Positions 27,114 through 35,659 of a stretch of 64,000 bases of DNA are shown here, in pieces. Below the pieces are notes generated by a model. It saw only the letters and a program-made list of their open reading frames with translations, made no database searches and was not told the DNA's origin. Source of the DNA: a virus; the IMG/VR virus record IMGVR_UViG_3300006119_000008, positions 30,238 through 94,237 of that record; one strand, 5' to 3'. Each line of letters begins with the position of its first letter. Position 1 is the first letter of the stretch. Both the position numbers and the translations under genes were made by a program.

Positions 27114-29339
27114 TTATTCTCTTTCCCAGATCGGTATGTCATCGTCACCAATGTCTGGGCGATCTATACTATTACCAGCATCAGGATTAATACTCAAATG
27201 AGCTTGGTGAAGATCACCAGTAGCTCTAAATGCGTTGATCGCATCACCTATCTTGTCGTTTGGAATTTTTCCACCAATGTGTCCTTCTATAAGAGACTGG
27301 GCATCTTCATCTGGTAGAGATTTAAATACCGCTTCAGCGCTAGGTGGAGCAGGCATAACCAGTGGGTGGTAACCTTCATTGATCATCTTTTGTTGTGTGC
27401 TGACGCTGGGTGGTTCAGCCAGTTCGGTCTTCTTGCCACCGCCATCAACATCTCTGGTAAGATAGTATGGATCAATATCTGCAGCAGCACTGCGAGGAAG
27501 CAGATTCAATGGGTGATTAAAATCTGGTACGCTTGAGTTTACCGAGCTGCTTGGCACTCCATTTCTTTTGTTAAGGCGTAACAAAAGCTTATGCATGATG
27601 GCTTTATGACCAGTTGGAAGAACATTATAAACTTTTTCCAGGCCCTCATCATCCCAGGTGTTGCTATCACGATATTGTACTACTGCTCTCTCACTGCTAT
27701 TCAGAGTGCTTTCTGCGTAATCATCACCAGTTCGTTTTTTTAGCGTTGATTTTAAGTGATCAACGATATCACGGAATTTTACTGTTTGATATATCTGACC
27801 CATGTATGCAAGATGTGGTCGAACAGTTGGATTGGTTTTTACCACATGCGTTGGGTCAATGCTCGAGAGATATACTACATCTGTTGGTGAACGATCAGCT
27901 ATTGATCTATGACCACCACCAATTGCTCTCGCTCTGTTTACAACATCTGCTGTGCTGTCTCGGTCATCATTTTTCCAACTTATATCTTCCTTACGGCAAT
28001 CACATGGGCTACCATCTTCTTTGGTATATTCATATTCACCATCACAGGTTTTGCAATCTTTTTTAGGAAAAATACTATAATTGGTACTGTATTCTACAGT
28101 ACTAAATCCATCACGTTCATGACCAAGTTCGAGATCAAGAGTTAGAGCAGACACGCCATTCGTGTTTGTTTGACGGGCACGTTCTTTTCTATCTTCTATC
28201 TCTCCCTGCATCCTGTCTTTATTTTTTCTGTCTACAAAACCTCTATAGGTTCCATCGTCATTGGTTCCCTCAATGAGCACAGTAGCATTAGGATCAAACA
28301 GATAAGATCCTGGCAAATTGTTGACGGATGGATTCCTGTCATCGGAACCATACCAGCTAACAATGTCTCCTTCACCAATTATACCTGTTGCAGCACCTTG
28401 GACATTGTTCTTGCCAGCAATAGCACGAAGACCAGCAGTTGTGTCCTTCCACTTGTCTTTAACCGCTCTGTATGCACTTTTCCTTGCAACGTCTTCTTTT
28501 ATAGCAGGATCAAAGCCAGCTTGGACCTTGATCATGTGGTCAGGTGCTGATGAGAACCCAAGATCTTTGTGTGCTTGTCTTATGGGGTCAAAAATCTCCT
28601 TTAATAAACACCCATTAATGCAACGAGATCCAGAGCAAAACTGATTGTGATTGTGTGCTGAACGGTTCCATACACCAGATGAGTAAGCAATATCCGCATA
28701 CTCACCGGGCATGGTTGGGTCTAGAACAATATTGCCATAACCATTGCAGCCCTCACATTGCTTTCCATCTACCAGGCCCTTGCCATGGCATTCTTCATGC
28801 GAGTCACCGCCCATTGATGCAATAAGGTTAGCGGCAGTTGTATAGGCTTGAATCAGTGCAGTATCTGTTTTTGGTGTGTTCTTTCTGAGGTTTTTTGGAG
28901 ATAGTCTGCTAGCACGCTCTTCTTTAGAAGGTGTTGGGACGATCCCACCGCGGTAGGCAGGCTGCCAGGGGGTACCAAAACTCTCTGGCTCAAGAGTCTC
29001 ACCACGCAGCTTTGCTTGCTGTTCTCTTTCTTTTTTAAGACTGTCTATTCTATTTTTTTCTTCTTGCGAGTAGCTACGCAGCACATAGTAGTTACCAACT
29101 GGTTGAGTCCTGTCTTCTTCACCACGTGAATTGATTCGAAAACGGTTGTCCTCTAGGTCTTTTTGGCTGTTGGTAAGAATAATACTTTCAATGTGCTTGC
29201 TATCGATACCTTCTGGCAAGTGTTGCCAGTTGGGAATTCTATTGCCACCTATTGGACCTGATTCTATATCATCGTCTTCAGAGGTAAGCCTTTTATCAAA
29301 ATCTGAAGCATACTTGGCATTAAATGTTGTTCTCAGCAT
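27114..29339 (-). CDS. large Cys-rich protein with RYAS-type N-terminal leader
   Basis: This 741-aa polar protein begins MLRTTFNAKYASDFDKR, matching the F/W-N-x-R/K-Y-A-S leader found in other genes of this arm. Two zinc knuckles are visible: ECHGKG...CEGCNGYG near residue 180, DnaJ-like, and CKTCDG...CDC near residue 430. A third set, near 235, has CSGSRCINGC. The rest alternates between charged helices and Pro/Ser linkers. There is no enzymatic signature. An internal head or assembly protein is possible from location and composition. Confidence 0.55.
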   Translation of the reverse strand: MLRTTFNAKYASDFDKRLTSEDDDIESGPIGGNRIPNWQHLPEGIDSKHIESIILTNSQKDLEDNRFRINSRGEEDRTQPVGNYYVLRSYSQEEKNRIDSLKKEREQQAKLRGETLEPESFGTPWQPAYRGGIVPTPSKEERASRLSPKNLRKNTPKTDTALIQAYTTAANLIASMGGDSHEECHGKGLVDGKQCEGCNGYGNIVLDPTMPGEYADIAYSSGVWNRSAHNHNQFCSGSRCINGCLLKEIFDPIRQAHKDLGFSSAPDHMIKVQAGFDPAIKEDVARKSAYRAVKDKWKDTTAGLRAIAGKNNVQGAATGIIGEGDIVSWYGSDDRNPSVNNLPGSYLFDPNATVLIEGTNDDGTYRGFVDRKNKDRMQGEIEDRKERARQTNTNGVSALTLDLELGHERDGFSTVEYSTNYSIFPKKDCKTCDGEYEYTKEDGSPCDCRKEDISWKNDDRDSTADVVNRARAIGGGHRSIADRSPTDVVYLSSIDPTHVVKTNPTVRPHLAYMGQIYQTVKFRDIVDHLKSTLKKRTGDDYAESTLNSSERAVVQYRDSNTWDDEGLEKVYNVLPTGHKAIMHKLLLRLNKRNGVPSSSVNSSVPDFNHPLNLLPRSAAADIDPYYLTRDVDGGGKKTELAEPPSVSTQQKMINEGYHPLVMPAPPSAEAVFKSLPDEDAQSLIEGHIGGKIPNDKIGDAINAFRATGDLHQAHLSINPDAGNSIDRPDIGDDDIPIWERE

Positions 29340-29348
29340 TGTATTTTT

Positions 29349-31970
29349 CTATCTCGTAAGTCTGCTTGATTGTGGGAGGTATGGGAAGGTCATGTTCAAA
29401 ACATCTGGCATTACTGCATTCAAACTGCTTTTTCCATAGTTTTGTGCGATATGACCAGCAAGCTGCGCCACTGAATGGTTGAGCCTATCACTTTTTTCAT
29501 CCAGTAAACCACCGCCAGCGCTACTGTACAGATCATTAACAATATCTGATGTTGCTCCATATATGTTTGTAAGATGATTCGTTAGTTCATGATCATCAGA
29601 TCGCAATATACCTTGAGATTTTAGTTGATCGATCTTACGATTAATGTGTACAACATTGGGCATAACGTCTTCATGGATACCTGCAAATCTTTCCATGTTG
29701 CTAGCCTGGGCCAGCTCAGCTGCATGTACCTGTCTCAGGTTCTCTTGTAATGGAATTGTTCCACGAGTGATAGGTGGTTTATCAGCACCAGCGGATGGAG
29801 ACATTCTGGTAATGTTTTCTCTTAGCCAGTCAGTGGTGTATTTGAGCATTTGTGCTGGGCCCAACTCTTTAGCATTGGGGCCACTCATGATCTCTTTATA
29901 CTTAGCAGCGTGCTGAGCTTTATCAGATTGGCTAAAGAACACACCATTGGTGAGAATAGATGAAGTTCTTTGCTGCTCATCTTCACTGAGTGCACGACTG
30001 CCATCACCATTGACAAAGTGTGAAAATACTCCAAGACGGCCTCTGAGTCGTGTTATGCCACGCTTTTTACCGGCAGTATCTCTGAATGGCCTCAACAGGA
30101 AAGAACCTTTTCTGTATTCATCATCAGTGATTATTTTTTCGTTTTCAACATCTGGTATATCTGTTACACGACCTATTCTGGTGATCTTAAATTTTTCCGT
30201 TGTTCGTGGATCTGAACCTTCGCCAAAAACCTGACGGTGAACTTTTGCATGGCTCTCATTGATTATTTTTTCCATCAATGGAACCGGTACACGCATGTTT
30301 CCATCTTCGGTAAGAGCGAGTGGCATGCCAGGAATAGGAACTGGATTATCAAGATCTATACTGTTGCTGGGGTTGGCAACAGTGCAACCGCAAGGCTTGC
30401 CATCTTGTTGGTGAGCAGTGCTACCATGGCAATTGGAGCACGATGGATCAGGCATCTGTCGTGCAATGGCATTAGTTGGTTCTACCGTGTGCACTGTTAC
30501 AGGGTTACCAGGAATATGTTGTACAGTCTGGTACGCCATTCTGTTCTCGGGATTAACGCCTGCTGGCTTTGCAGGAGTGAACAAGTAACCAGGCTTTTCT
30601 GCCATCATTTTGAACACTTGCTCTGTGCTAAGAGTGTCACCACCCATCTCTGCTAGCTCTGAAGGTTTGAATCTTCTGGGGTCACAATCAGGGCATACAT
30701 TATCCTGTGTCCCTCGTATAGCCCATCCAGCTTCATCAGAATTCTGGTTTGCCTCTAGCGTCAGCTCACCAGTAACAGGATCAGTAACCATCTTGGCTGT
30801 TACAAAGCCTGGAACTGCTTGATCATTAATGGCAACACCTTCACGTGCACTGTTAATTTTTGCTGAACCTCTGCAGGTACCACATTTTTTATTCATGTGA
30901 GCAGGGCGAGCTTCTACTTTAATGTCTTGTTCTCCACCACGAAGGGTCAGAGTTTTGTGGTTATAATAACGCTCATGAAACTGTGGTTGATCACTGATGT
31001 TAACTATACCAACAGAGTTATCCTGGTCATACTGCCAATCTGTGCTGTAATCTCTACCAGTCTTTTGACGGTAAGAAAGAGCAGAAATATCAGTAGGCTC
31101 AGGGAACTGTCGCAGTGGTGACAGCCTGCTGCGCTCAGTGTTTCCGTCTATGAAACTACCACCTGCACCTGGAATAACTCCAGGAATGAACTCGTGATTA
31201 GCCGAACCATCACGGTGCTTGTCACGCTTGTTACCACAGCCAGCACAGTATTCAGCTCCAAGGTCCGAGTCTAGCGTAGGAGTTTCATTGGTATAGAAAC
31301 CATCAATGGCTTCTTGCAGACCATTCTGGCGCGTTAGGATCCTCATCTTTGGATCGTTGATGTCACTTGTAGCAGATGGGAAAACATAACCAGCTTCTGC
31401 TGCCTTGGCCAGAGCACTACGCATCTCTTTATAATTAGTATATAGAGTGAATGAAGTACGGTTTTGATTGATACGAGATGCTATGTCTTTGCTCAAGTAG
31501 ATGGGTATGTGAGTCATTCCAGACTTACGCATCCATCGAGTGACTCTGGGCTTGTCACTGAACTTGGCCATTGGCCAGTGTTCCTTGGTGTACTCACCAC
31601 TGGCAACTTTGCCTTCCATAACACGCATGTATGTTTTTAGCTCTTGTCTGCCGATTTCATCTCGGTCTTCAACACCATCACCATCAGCATCACTAGGGAC
31701 CAGGTGTATATGCCCTTTCGCAAGCCCAGGGTATTCATCGGTGTGTGGCACATGGTCATCAAGAACGTAAAAACCCACAATTGATGGACGGTGTTTGATG
31801 TCAGAGCGCTGTTGTGTTACTTGGGTTGCGTTCTCAACTATCTGCTTGGCCTGTTGCGATGCAGCAGCCAGATCTTCTTCAAAGGCTGGGTTGGTAGCAA
31901 AACCATTTGAAGCTGACTTAATAACACTGGCTACTCTAGTGCGTGATTTTCTGCTATTAAAAGTAAACAT
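29349..31970 (-). CDS. large Cys-rich protein, 873 aa
   Basis: The start at 31970 overlaps the previous stop as TAATG; an upstream ATG exists 5 codons earlier. It begins MFTFNSRKSRTRVAS, a variant of the arm's leader. Zinc-knuckle pairs occur at about 240 (YCAGCG), 360 (KCGTCRG), 430 (VCPDCD) and 510 (CSNCHG...CGC). A DSDADGDGVEDRDEIG-like calcium loop appears near residue 100 (SDADGDGVEDRDE). The N-terminal part, with VGFYVLDDHVPHTDE and HIHLVPSDADG, looks globular. Function unknown. Its pattern of Cys knuckles pairs it with the neighbouring 741-aa protein. Confidence 0.55.
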   Translation of the reverse strand: MFTFNSRKSRTRVASVIKSASNGFATNPAFEEDLAAASQQAKQIVENATQVTQQRSDIKHRPSIVGFYVLDDHVPHTDEYPGLAKGHIHLVPSDADGDGVEDRDEIGRQELKTYMRVMEGKVASGEYTKEHWPMAKFSDKPRVTRWMRKSGMTHIPIYLSKDIASRINQNRTSFTLYTNYKEMRSALAKAAEAGYVFPSATSDINDPKMRILTRQNGLQEAIDGFYTNETPTLDSDLGAEYCAGCGNKRDKHRDGSANHEFIPGVIPGAGGSFIDGNTERSRLSPLRQFPEPTDISALSYRQKTGRDYSTDWQYDQDNSVGIVNISDQPQFHERYYNHKTLTLRGGEQDIKVEARPAHMNKKCGTCRGSAKINSAREGVAINDQAVPGFVTAKMVTDPVTGELTLEANQNSDEAGWAIRGTQDNVCPDCDPRRFKPSELAEMGGDTLSTEQVFKMMAEKPGYLFTPAKPAGVNPENRMAYQTVQHIPGNPVTVHTVEPTNAIARQMPDPSCSNCHGSTAHQQDGKPCGCTVANPSNSIDLDNPVPIPGMPLALTEDGNMRVPVPLMEKIINESHAKVHRQVFGEGSDPRTTEKFKITRIGRVTDIPDVENEKIITDDEYRKGSFLLRPFRDTAGKKRGITRLRGRLGVFSHFVNGDGSRALSEDEQQRTSSILTNGVFFSQSDKAQHAAKYKEIMSGPNAKELGPAQMLKYTTDWLRENITRMSPSAGADKPPITRGTIPLQENLRQVHAAELAQASNMERFAGIHEDVMPNVVHINRKIDQLKSQGILRSDDHELTNHLTNIYGATSDIVNDLYSSAGGGLLDEKSDRLNHSVAQLAGHIAQNYGKSSLNAVMPDVLNMTFPYLPQSSRLTR

Positions 31971-32656
31971 TACAAACCTTGCCAATAGTCAGGATCTGTT
32001 CCTTGCAAGCGAATCATGCCAGGATTAAACTGCTCTAGATCTACTGCTTGAACAACATCAGCGGATGGAAATACTTGTTCTGGGCCAGCAACAGGTGTGT
32101 TCTTTTTCTTCAAGAAGTTTTTACGTGTTTTCATTACTTTGCCAATGAAGTCTTTTGTAAACTCATATTGTGATCTTTTCTCTTCTTGATCATAAGGTAT
32201 AATACCATCGCAAAGAAGATGAAACAATCTATGGTTTCTAATGTATTCTGCTCGGTGATGCTCGCAGTTGCATGAAACCGGACCACTGCTTATATTGCTT
32301 ATAACCATTCTGCTTTTATCAAAAACACTCTTGATCTTTTTATTGACAATACCTGCACCGCCACCACCACCAAAGTTTTCTTCGTGCGCACCAAGGTTCA
32401 GATCTTTTTCTGGGACTATGTTCTCAGGAGTGATCTGATTGGTACCATCCATAAAGTTGCCATCTTCGTCAACAATTTCTGAGTTAGGCCCAAGGTTAGA
32501 GTAGCAAGGCAACAGATCTTCATTGTGGTTAGGCCCCATGATCTGTTCAAATCGTTCTGGCTTGTTATTCATAAACTCTAGCAAGCGGTTGCCAAAGCAG
32601 TGAAGGCCTTCACTGCTGATACCTCTACCTGATCCTGAATTTTCTTGTAACGGCAC
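31970..32656 (-). CDS. hypothetical protein with CNCEHH motif
   Basis: This 228-aa protein has a helical N-terminus, a Gly-rich hinge (FGGGGGAGIVNKKIK), then VSCNCEHHRAEYIRNHRLFHLLCDG, which could bind a metal. The C-terminal helix is Lys-rich. Tail and head of the gene overlap or nearly touch both neighbours. Function unknown. Confidence 0.5.
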   Translation of the reverse strand: MPLQENSGSGRGISSEGLHCFGNRLLEFMNNKPERFEQIMGPNHNEDLLPCYSNLGPNSEIVDEDGNFMDGTNQITPENIVPEKDLNLGAHEENFGGGGGAGIVNKKIKSVFDKSRMVISNISSGPVSCNCEHHRAEYIRNHRLFHLLCDGIIPYDQEEKRSQYEFTKDFIGKVMKTRKNFLKKKNTPVAGPEQVFPSADVVQAVDLEQFNPGMIRLQGTDPDYWQGL

Positions 32657-32659
32657 TTA

Positions 32660-34111
32660 TTAGACCTGACCTTCTTGTGCGTCTGGGCATTTAAGGAACT
32701 CTCGATTGATCTGCTCAAGAGCTGGTTGTAATGCTGTCTCTGTATCGTAATCAAATATCTTTTTCAATTTTACCAGTGTATCTATGCGATTTCTAGCATC
32801 AGATATAGCTTTTAGATATGGAGCACTGGTCTGTATCTTTTGACGTAGGTCTGCACCACTTTGGCTTCTTGCACCTATGAGAGATCCATTGTTACACTTG
32901 TATTGGCACTTGTGATGATATGTCGCTGGTGCAGATATTCTTTCTGCAGGTGGGGACTTTGGCAGATCAGTTTCAGTTTTATCTTCATCAGGCTTAGATT
33001 GATCTGGCGTATCTGTGATGCTGTCAGGGTCAAGAGTCTCTGGGTCGTCAAATTCTGCTGCACCTAGTTCATGACGCTTGGGCAGGTTATCAATAGCACT
33101 CATGAATCTACTATTGGTGATGCTTGTACCATCATTGCCCCAACTGTTAACCATTGGCTGAGCATCACCAACAATATTTTCATATTGTGGACCAGCGTTA
33201 ATCTGTGCTGCTATTTCATTGATCAGGTTAGAACGTGGGTCATAAACCTTTGTTTCTAGAGCTGCTTGCTGTGCAGTAAGGTCTCCAGATCTGCCACAGG
33301 TTGGGCACTTCTGCCCTTTCATCATTGGAAGATCTTCACAGCTTGCGCATACTTTATGGTCTGCACCACAACGTCTGGGGCCATACCTTGGGTCTTGAGA
33401 ATAGTCATATTTATAACCCATTGCTGCAGTTTCGTCTTCTACAGCATGACGGCAGTCATCATGTGGACATTCTATTCTGCTTCCAGGTGCAGGTTCAGAA
33501 GAGCTAACAGTCTCCCATGGACCATTTGGAGTCAGCCTGACGACATGATTGTTTTGATCTATACCATGTGTTCTTAGTATGGTATTGATATTTTCACTGT
33601 CAAAGTTAGTTGGTTCTTCAAGAGCTGCACGCTCGTCCTCACCCGCAAGGTCACCAGGTTCTAAGTAACCTCCCTCTAGCTCTGGGACTCTGTCTCTGAA
33701 CCCGAATTGTGCATCTTCATTCATATCACCGAATTCAGATTTAGCAGCATTGAACAGTTTTCTACTGTACTTAGAACGTTCAATAGATCTCTTCTTGACT
33801 CTAGCATCTGGGCTGCTAAGGCTGAGAATCTGTAAGATATAGTTTTTGATAAGCGGAGAAGACTCTACCTCATCCAAGAAAGATTCTACGGTTGTAGTGT
33901 CATTAAAGCGTGGAGTAACAGAGAGATCTTGCCCTGTAGCTTTATCAAACTTTTCCGATGGGGTATAGCCAGCATCGTCAGCAGTCATAGCAGGTTCAAC
34001 AACGGCTTTTTGCCCTTGATCACAAGAGTCAGTATGAATCAAATGATAGTTGTTGCACTTACTACAGAATGCAGAAGTTTTGATTATCCCACTATTAAAT
34101 TTATTTGCCAT
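32660..34111 (-). CDS. Cys-rich protein, 483 aa
   Basis: Starting at the ATG at 34111 (a TTG 4 codons upstream is an alternative), it begins MANKFNSGIIKTSAFCSKC, again with FNS near the N-terminus. Cys sets are FCSKC near 16, a CPHDDCRH set near 210, and CASCED...CPTCGRSGD near 255. Long acidic linkers and a helical C-terminus follow. It follows the same pattern as the two larger Cys-rich proteins downstream. Role not recognised. Confidence 0.55.
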   Translation of the reverse strand: MANKFNSGIIKTSAFCSKCNNYHLIHTDSCDQGQKAVVEPAMTADDAGYTPSEKFDKATGQDLSVTPRFNDTTTVESFLDEVESSPLIKNYILQILSLSSPDARVKKRSIERSKYSRKLFNAAKSEFGDMNEDAQFGFRDRVPELEGGYLEPGDLAGEDERAALEEPTNFDSENINTILRTHGIDQNNHVVRLTPNGPWETVSSSEPAPGSRIECPHDDCRHAVEDETAAMGYKYDYSQDPRYGPRRCGADHKVCASCEDLPMMKGQKCPTCGRSGDLTAQQAALETKVYDPRSNLINEIAAQINAGPQYENIVGDAQPMVNSWGNDGTSITNSRFMSAIDNLPKRHELGAAEFDDPETLDPDSITDTPDQSKPDEDKTETDLPKSPPAERISAPATYHHKCQYKCNNGSLIGARSQSGADLRQKIQTSAPYLKAISDARNRIDTLVKLKKIFDYDTETALQPALEQINREFLKCPDAQEGQV

Positions 34112-34132
34112 GGTATCAATCAATACAGCAAA

Positions 34133-34564
34133 TTAATTCATCGTACCGTTTTGAGACTTTATTTCTGTTCTGTGCTTGTCTTGGCAGGTTGGGCCACAGT
34201 ATTTTTCGCTTGACTTAACTGGGTTATCACAGCCAGGGCCCATGCACTTTGTTTCTGACTGAACAGACTTAGCAGCCTTACACATCTCGCAGCTGGCGTG
34301 GCGAAGCTGCCACTCATCATACGCAGCGTGAACCAGCTTGGCCTTGCTGTCACTCATGCTGGCCAGACGACGGAAAGCAACGCCTTCGATGTCCTGTTCA
34401 ACCATCTGGCATCGCAGGGCGAACTCACGGTCGCTGTGTGCCATGAATAGGAACTCACCAGTTCGATTAAGCAGTTCATGCTTGGCAGCTACCAGGCTCT
34501 TGCCTGCCTGCTTGGCGTTGTACGCCAGGTTGACCGAGTCATCGTAATCAAACATCGAGGTCAT
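34133..34564 (-). CDS. hypothetical protein with C-terminal zinc finger
   Basis: This 143-aa protein is helical (residues 1-90), then has CEMC, CMGPGCD and KYCGPTCQDKH. The last is the treble-clef type 'C....C.....YC...C' found in many small zinc proteins. A GGAGAT ribosome site precedes the ATG. It is the first coding gene after the tRNA cluster in transcription order. A nucleic-acid-binding role is plausible but unproven. Confidence 0.55.
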   Translation of the reverse strand: MTSMFDYDDSVNLAYNAKQAGKSLVAAKHELLNRTGEFLFMAHSDREFALRCQMVEQDIEGVAFRRLASMSDSKAKLVHAAYDEWQLRHASCEMCKAAKSVQSETKCMGPGCDNPVKSSEKYCGPTCQDKHRTEIKSQNGTMN

Positions 34565-34600
34565 AACTATCTCCGTATTCTGCCACCAGGGCGCTGGACA

Positions 34601-34616
34601 TGTAGGGAACCCTACA
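34601..34616 (-). terminator. short perfect hairpin upstream of the zinc-finger gene
   Basis: A 7-bp perfect stem TGTAGGG / CCCTACA with a 2-nt loop lies between the tRNA remnants and the next gene. It may mark the end of the processed tRNA transcript or a pause site. No U-run follows. Confidence 0.35.
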
Positions 34617-34646
34617 CTATCTAGGTGGTACCAGAGATGTTTTAAA

Positions 34647-34692
34647 TGGTCCGGAGAACAGGAATTGAACCTGTGTACCGTATTTAGTACGG
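34647..34692 (-). pseudogene. 3' half of a class II tRNA, with CCA
   Basis: The sequence has a variable-arm-like hairpin (CCGTA/TACGG), a perfect T-arm (ACAGG-TTCAATT-CCTGT), an acceptor 3' strand TCTCCGG, a discriminator A and an encoded CCA. The matching 5' acceptor strand CCGGAGA, D-arm and anticodon arm are absent. The first 5 nt are shared with the 3' end of the tRNA-Ile gene. It is best read as the remains of a Leu- or Ser-type tRNA. Confidence 0.6.
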
Positions 34693-34761
34693 CGAGTAGG
34701 AGTTGAACCTACTAGTCAAAAAGATATAAGCTTTTCCGCGTAACCGTCTGCGTCTCGCCGC
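34688..34761 (-). tRNA. tRNA-Ile (anticodon UAU)
   Basis: A 74-nt cloverleaf: acceptor GCGGCGA / TCGCCGT with one G-U pair, D-arm CGC...GCG with GG in its loop, anticodon stem AAAAG/CTTTT with loop CTTATAT (U33, anticodon UAU), and T-arm GTAGG-TTCAACT-CCTAC. CCA is not encoded. It would read AUA, a rare codon in GC-rich actinobacteria, a usual reason for phages to carry such a tRNA. The 3' end overlaps a tRNA fragment and the 5' part overlaps a nuclease remnant. Confidence 0.7.
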
Positions 34762-34973
34762 TCGTTTTGTATTTTAAGGTATTGCACTACAGATGTTTTG
34801 TTTCTTTCTAACCATCCAATCTTAACATTACAGCTCAAGCAAAGCAAGCCTATTATCTTACCAGTGGCATGATCATGATCTATAGCAAAATTGTTACCAG
34901 TAGTGCACTTATGTTTTAAATCATAGGAAGGAGTCAGCACCCTGTTTGTAGAGGTCTCCTGCGCATTGATCAA
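34716..34973 (-). pseudogene. remnant of an endonuclease VII-type (His-Me) homing endonuclease
   Basis: The frame encodes FAIDHDHATGKIIGLLCLSCN, the diagnostic core of recombination endonuclease VII-like proteins (DHDHxTGxxxGLLCxxCN). The usual first CxxC and N-terminal part are missing. Its open frame only survives by running from a TTG in a structured non-coding stretch through to a stop inside the tRNA-Ile gene. I read it as a decayed mobile endonuclease that entered the tRNA cluster. Confidence 0.65.
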
Positions 34974-35010
34974 ACAGACTCCCTATCCTTACGGGTAAGG
35001 GCATCCTTCC
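34926..35010 (-). ncRNA. tRNA-sized fold lacking a T-arm (candidate degenerate tRNA or small RNA)
   Basis: 85 nt with a perfect 7-bp terminal helix GGAAGGA / TCCTTCC, a D-arm-like hairpin (CCCT...AGGG with a GG-containing loop) and a 7-bp hairpin CTGTTTG / CAAACAG. Size and spacing (5 nt from tRNA-Asn) are tRNA-like, and GGAAGGATGCCC resembles the 5' end of serine tRNAs. There is no TTCGA T-loop or clear anticodon loop. Confidence 0.35.
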
Positions 35011-35015
35011 TAAAG

Positions 35016-35088
35016 CTCCCCAGCCTGGACTCGAACCAGGAACCCGCTGATTAACAGTCAGCTGCTCTGCCAATTGAGCTACCAGGGA
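35016..35088 (-). tRNA. tRNA-Asn (anticodon GUU)
   Basis: A complete 73-nt cloverleaf: acceptor TCCCTGG / CTGGGGA (two G-U pairs), D-arm TAGCTCAATTGGCAGAGCA, anticodon stem GCTGA/TCAGC with loop CTGTTAA (anticodon GUU), T-arm CCTGG-TTCGAGT-CCAGG, discriminator G. CCA is not encoded. It lies 7 nt after the holin-like gene in transcription order. Confidence 0.95.
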
Positions 35089-35095
35089 AAAACTA

Positions 35096-35455
35096 CTACT
35101 TCTTTGGTGCAGCCTTTTTTGCTGCAGGTGCCTTCTTGGCCACTGGGTCATTCTCCTTAACAGGGACTGGTGCTGGCTCTGGAGCAGGTGCAGGCGTTGG
35201 CACTACAACCTCTGGCTTGTTTGGCAGAACACCCAACAGCCAACCCAGTTGTGGGTACTTGCCCTCCAACAGGTGAATCAGACCAAAGTATGCGCTCGAG
35301 AATACTGGAACAAGGTAAGACAGGCTACTAGTGCTCAGGCTGGCCCACTTGGTGGTCCCCCAGGCTACTAGTGCGCCTACCGCGCTGGAAACTGCTCCGC
35401 GAACAACATTACGAACAGTTGTGGTCTGAAACAGACGGTTTACATTCAATGACAT
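35096..35455 (-). CDS. holin-like membrane protein
   Basis: This 119-aa protein has two predicted membrane spans (about residues 19-38, RGAVSSAVGALVAWGTTKW, and 45-63, LSYLVPVFSSAYFGLIHLL). A Pro/Ala-rich hinge and a Lys-rich C-terminal tail (KKAPAAKKAAPKK) follow. This two-helix plus basic-tail build is typical of actinophage holins, which open the membrane for lysis. A strong AAGGAG site precedes it. No endolysin is adjacent except the permuted NlpC-like protein two genes upstream. Confidence 0.6.
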   Translation of the reverse strand: MSLNVNRLFQTTTVRNVVRGAVSSAVGALVAWGTTKWASLSTSSLSYLVPVFSSAYFGLIHLLEGKYPQLGWLLGVLPNKPEVVVPTPAPAPEPAPVPVKENDPVAKKAPAAKKAAPKK

Positions 35456-35464
35456 ATTATCTCC

Positions 35465-35656
35465 TTAGTTTTGTGACTTCAATGTAAAGTTTTGGAACTT
35501 TACGGTTACTTGAGCATTGTTTACCTGAGTGCGCAAGCTATTCATCAGACCACTGATGGTTTCATTGATCTCTTGACTGGCCAGTTCATCACTTTGGATG
35601 TTTAATGCATCGTAGCTAATAACTACAGTTATCTTGTTTTTCATGATTTTCATCAT
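35465..35656 (-). CDS. small hypothetical protein
   Basis: A 63-aa protein with beta strands KITVVISYDAL and AQVTVKFQNFTL flanking a helix (ASQEINETISGLMNSLRTQ). No clear ribosome site; the ATG follows the upstream stop by 3 nt, suggesting coupling. Function unknown; it lies between the holin-like gene and the permuted NlpC-like gene. Confidence 0.45.
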   Translation of the reverse strand: MMKIMKNKITVVISYDALNIQSDELASQEINETISGLMNSLRTQVNNAQVTVKFQNFTLKSQN

Positions 35657-35659
35657 AAT

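Noticed and set aside
30838-30850. TTCACGTG within a coding gene considered as a further parS half-site.
   Set aside because: Only half of the palindrome matches and it lies far from the cluster inside a late gene.
34921-35151. Open frame of 76 codons on the minus strand through the tRNA-Asn gene.
   Set aside because: The middle of the peptide is just the translation of the tRNA, a known false ORF type; there is no ribosome site and it lies over clear cloverleaf structure.
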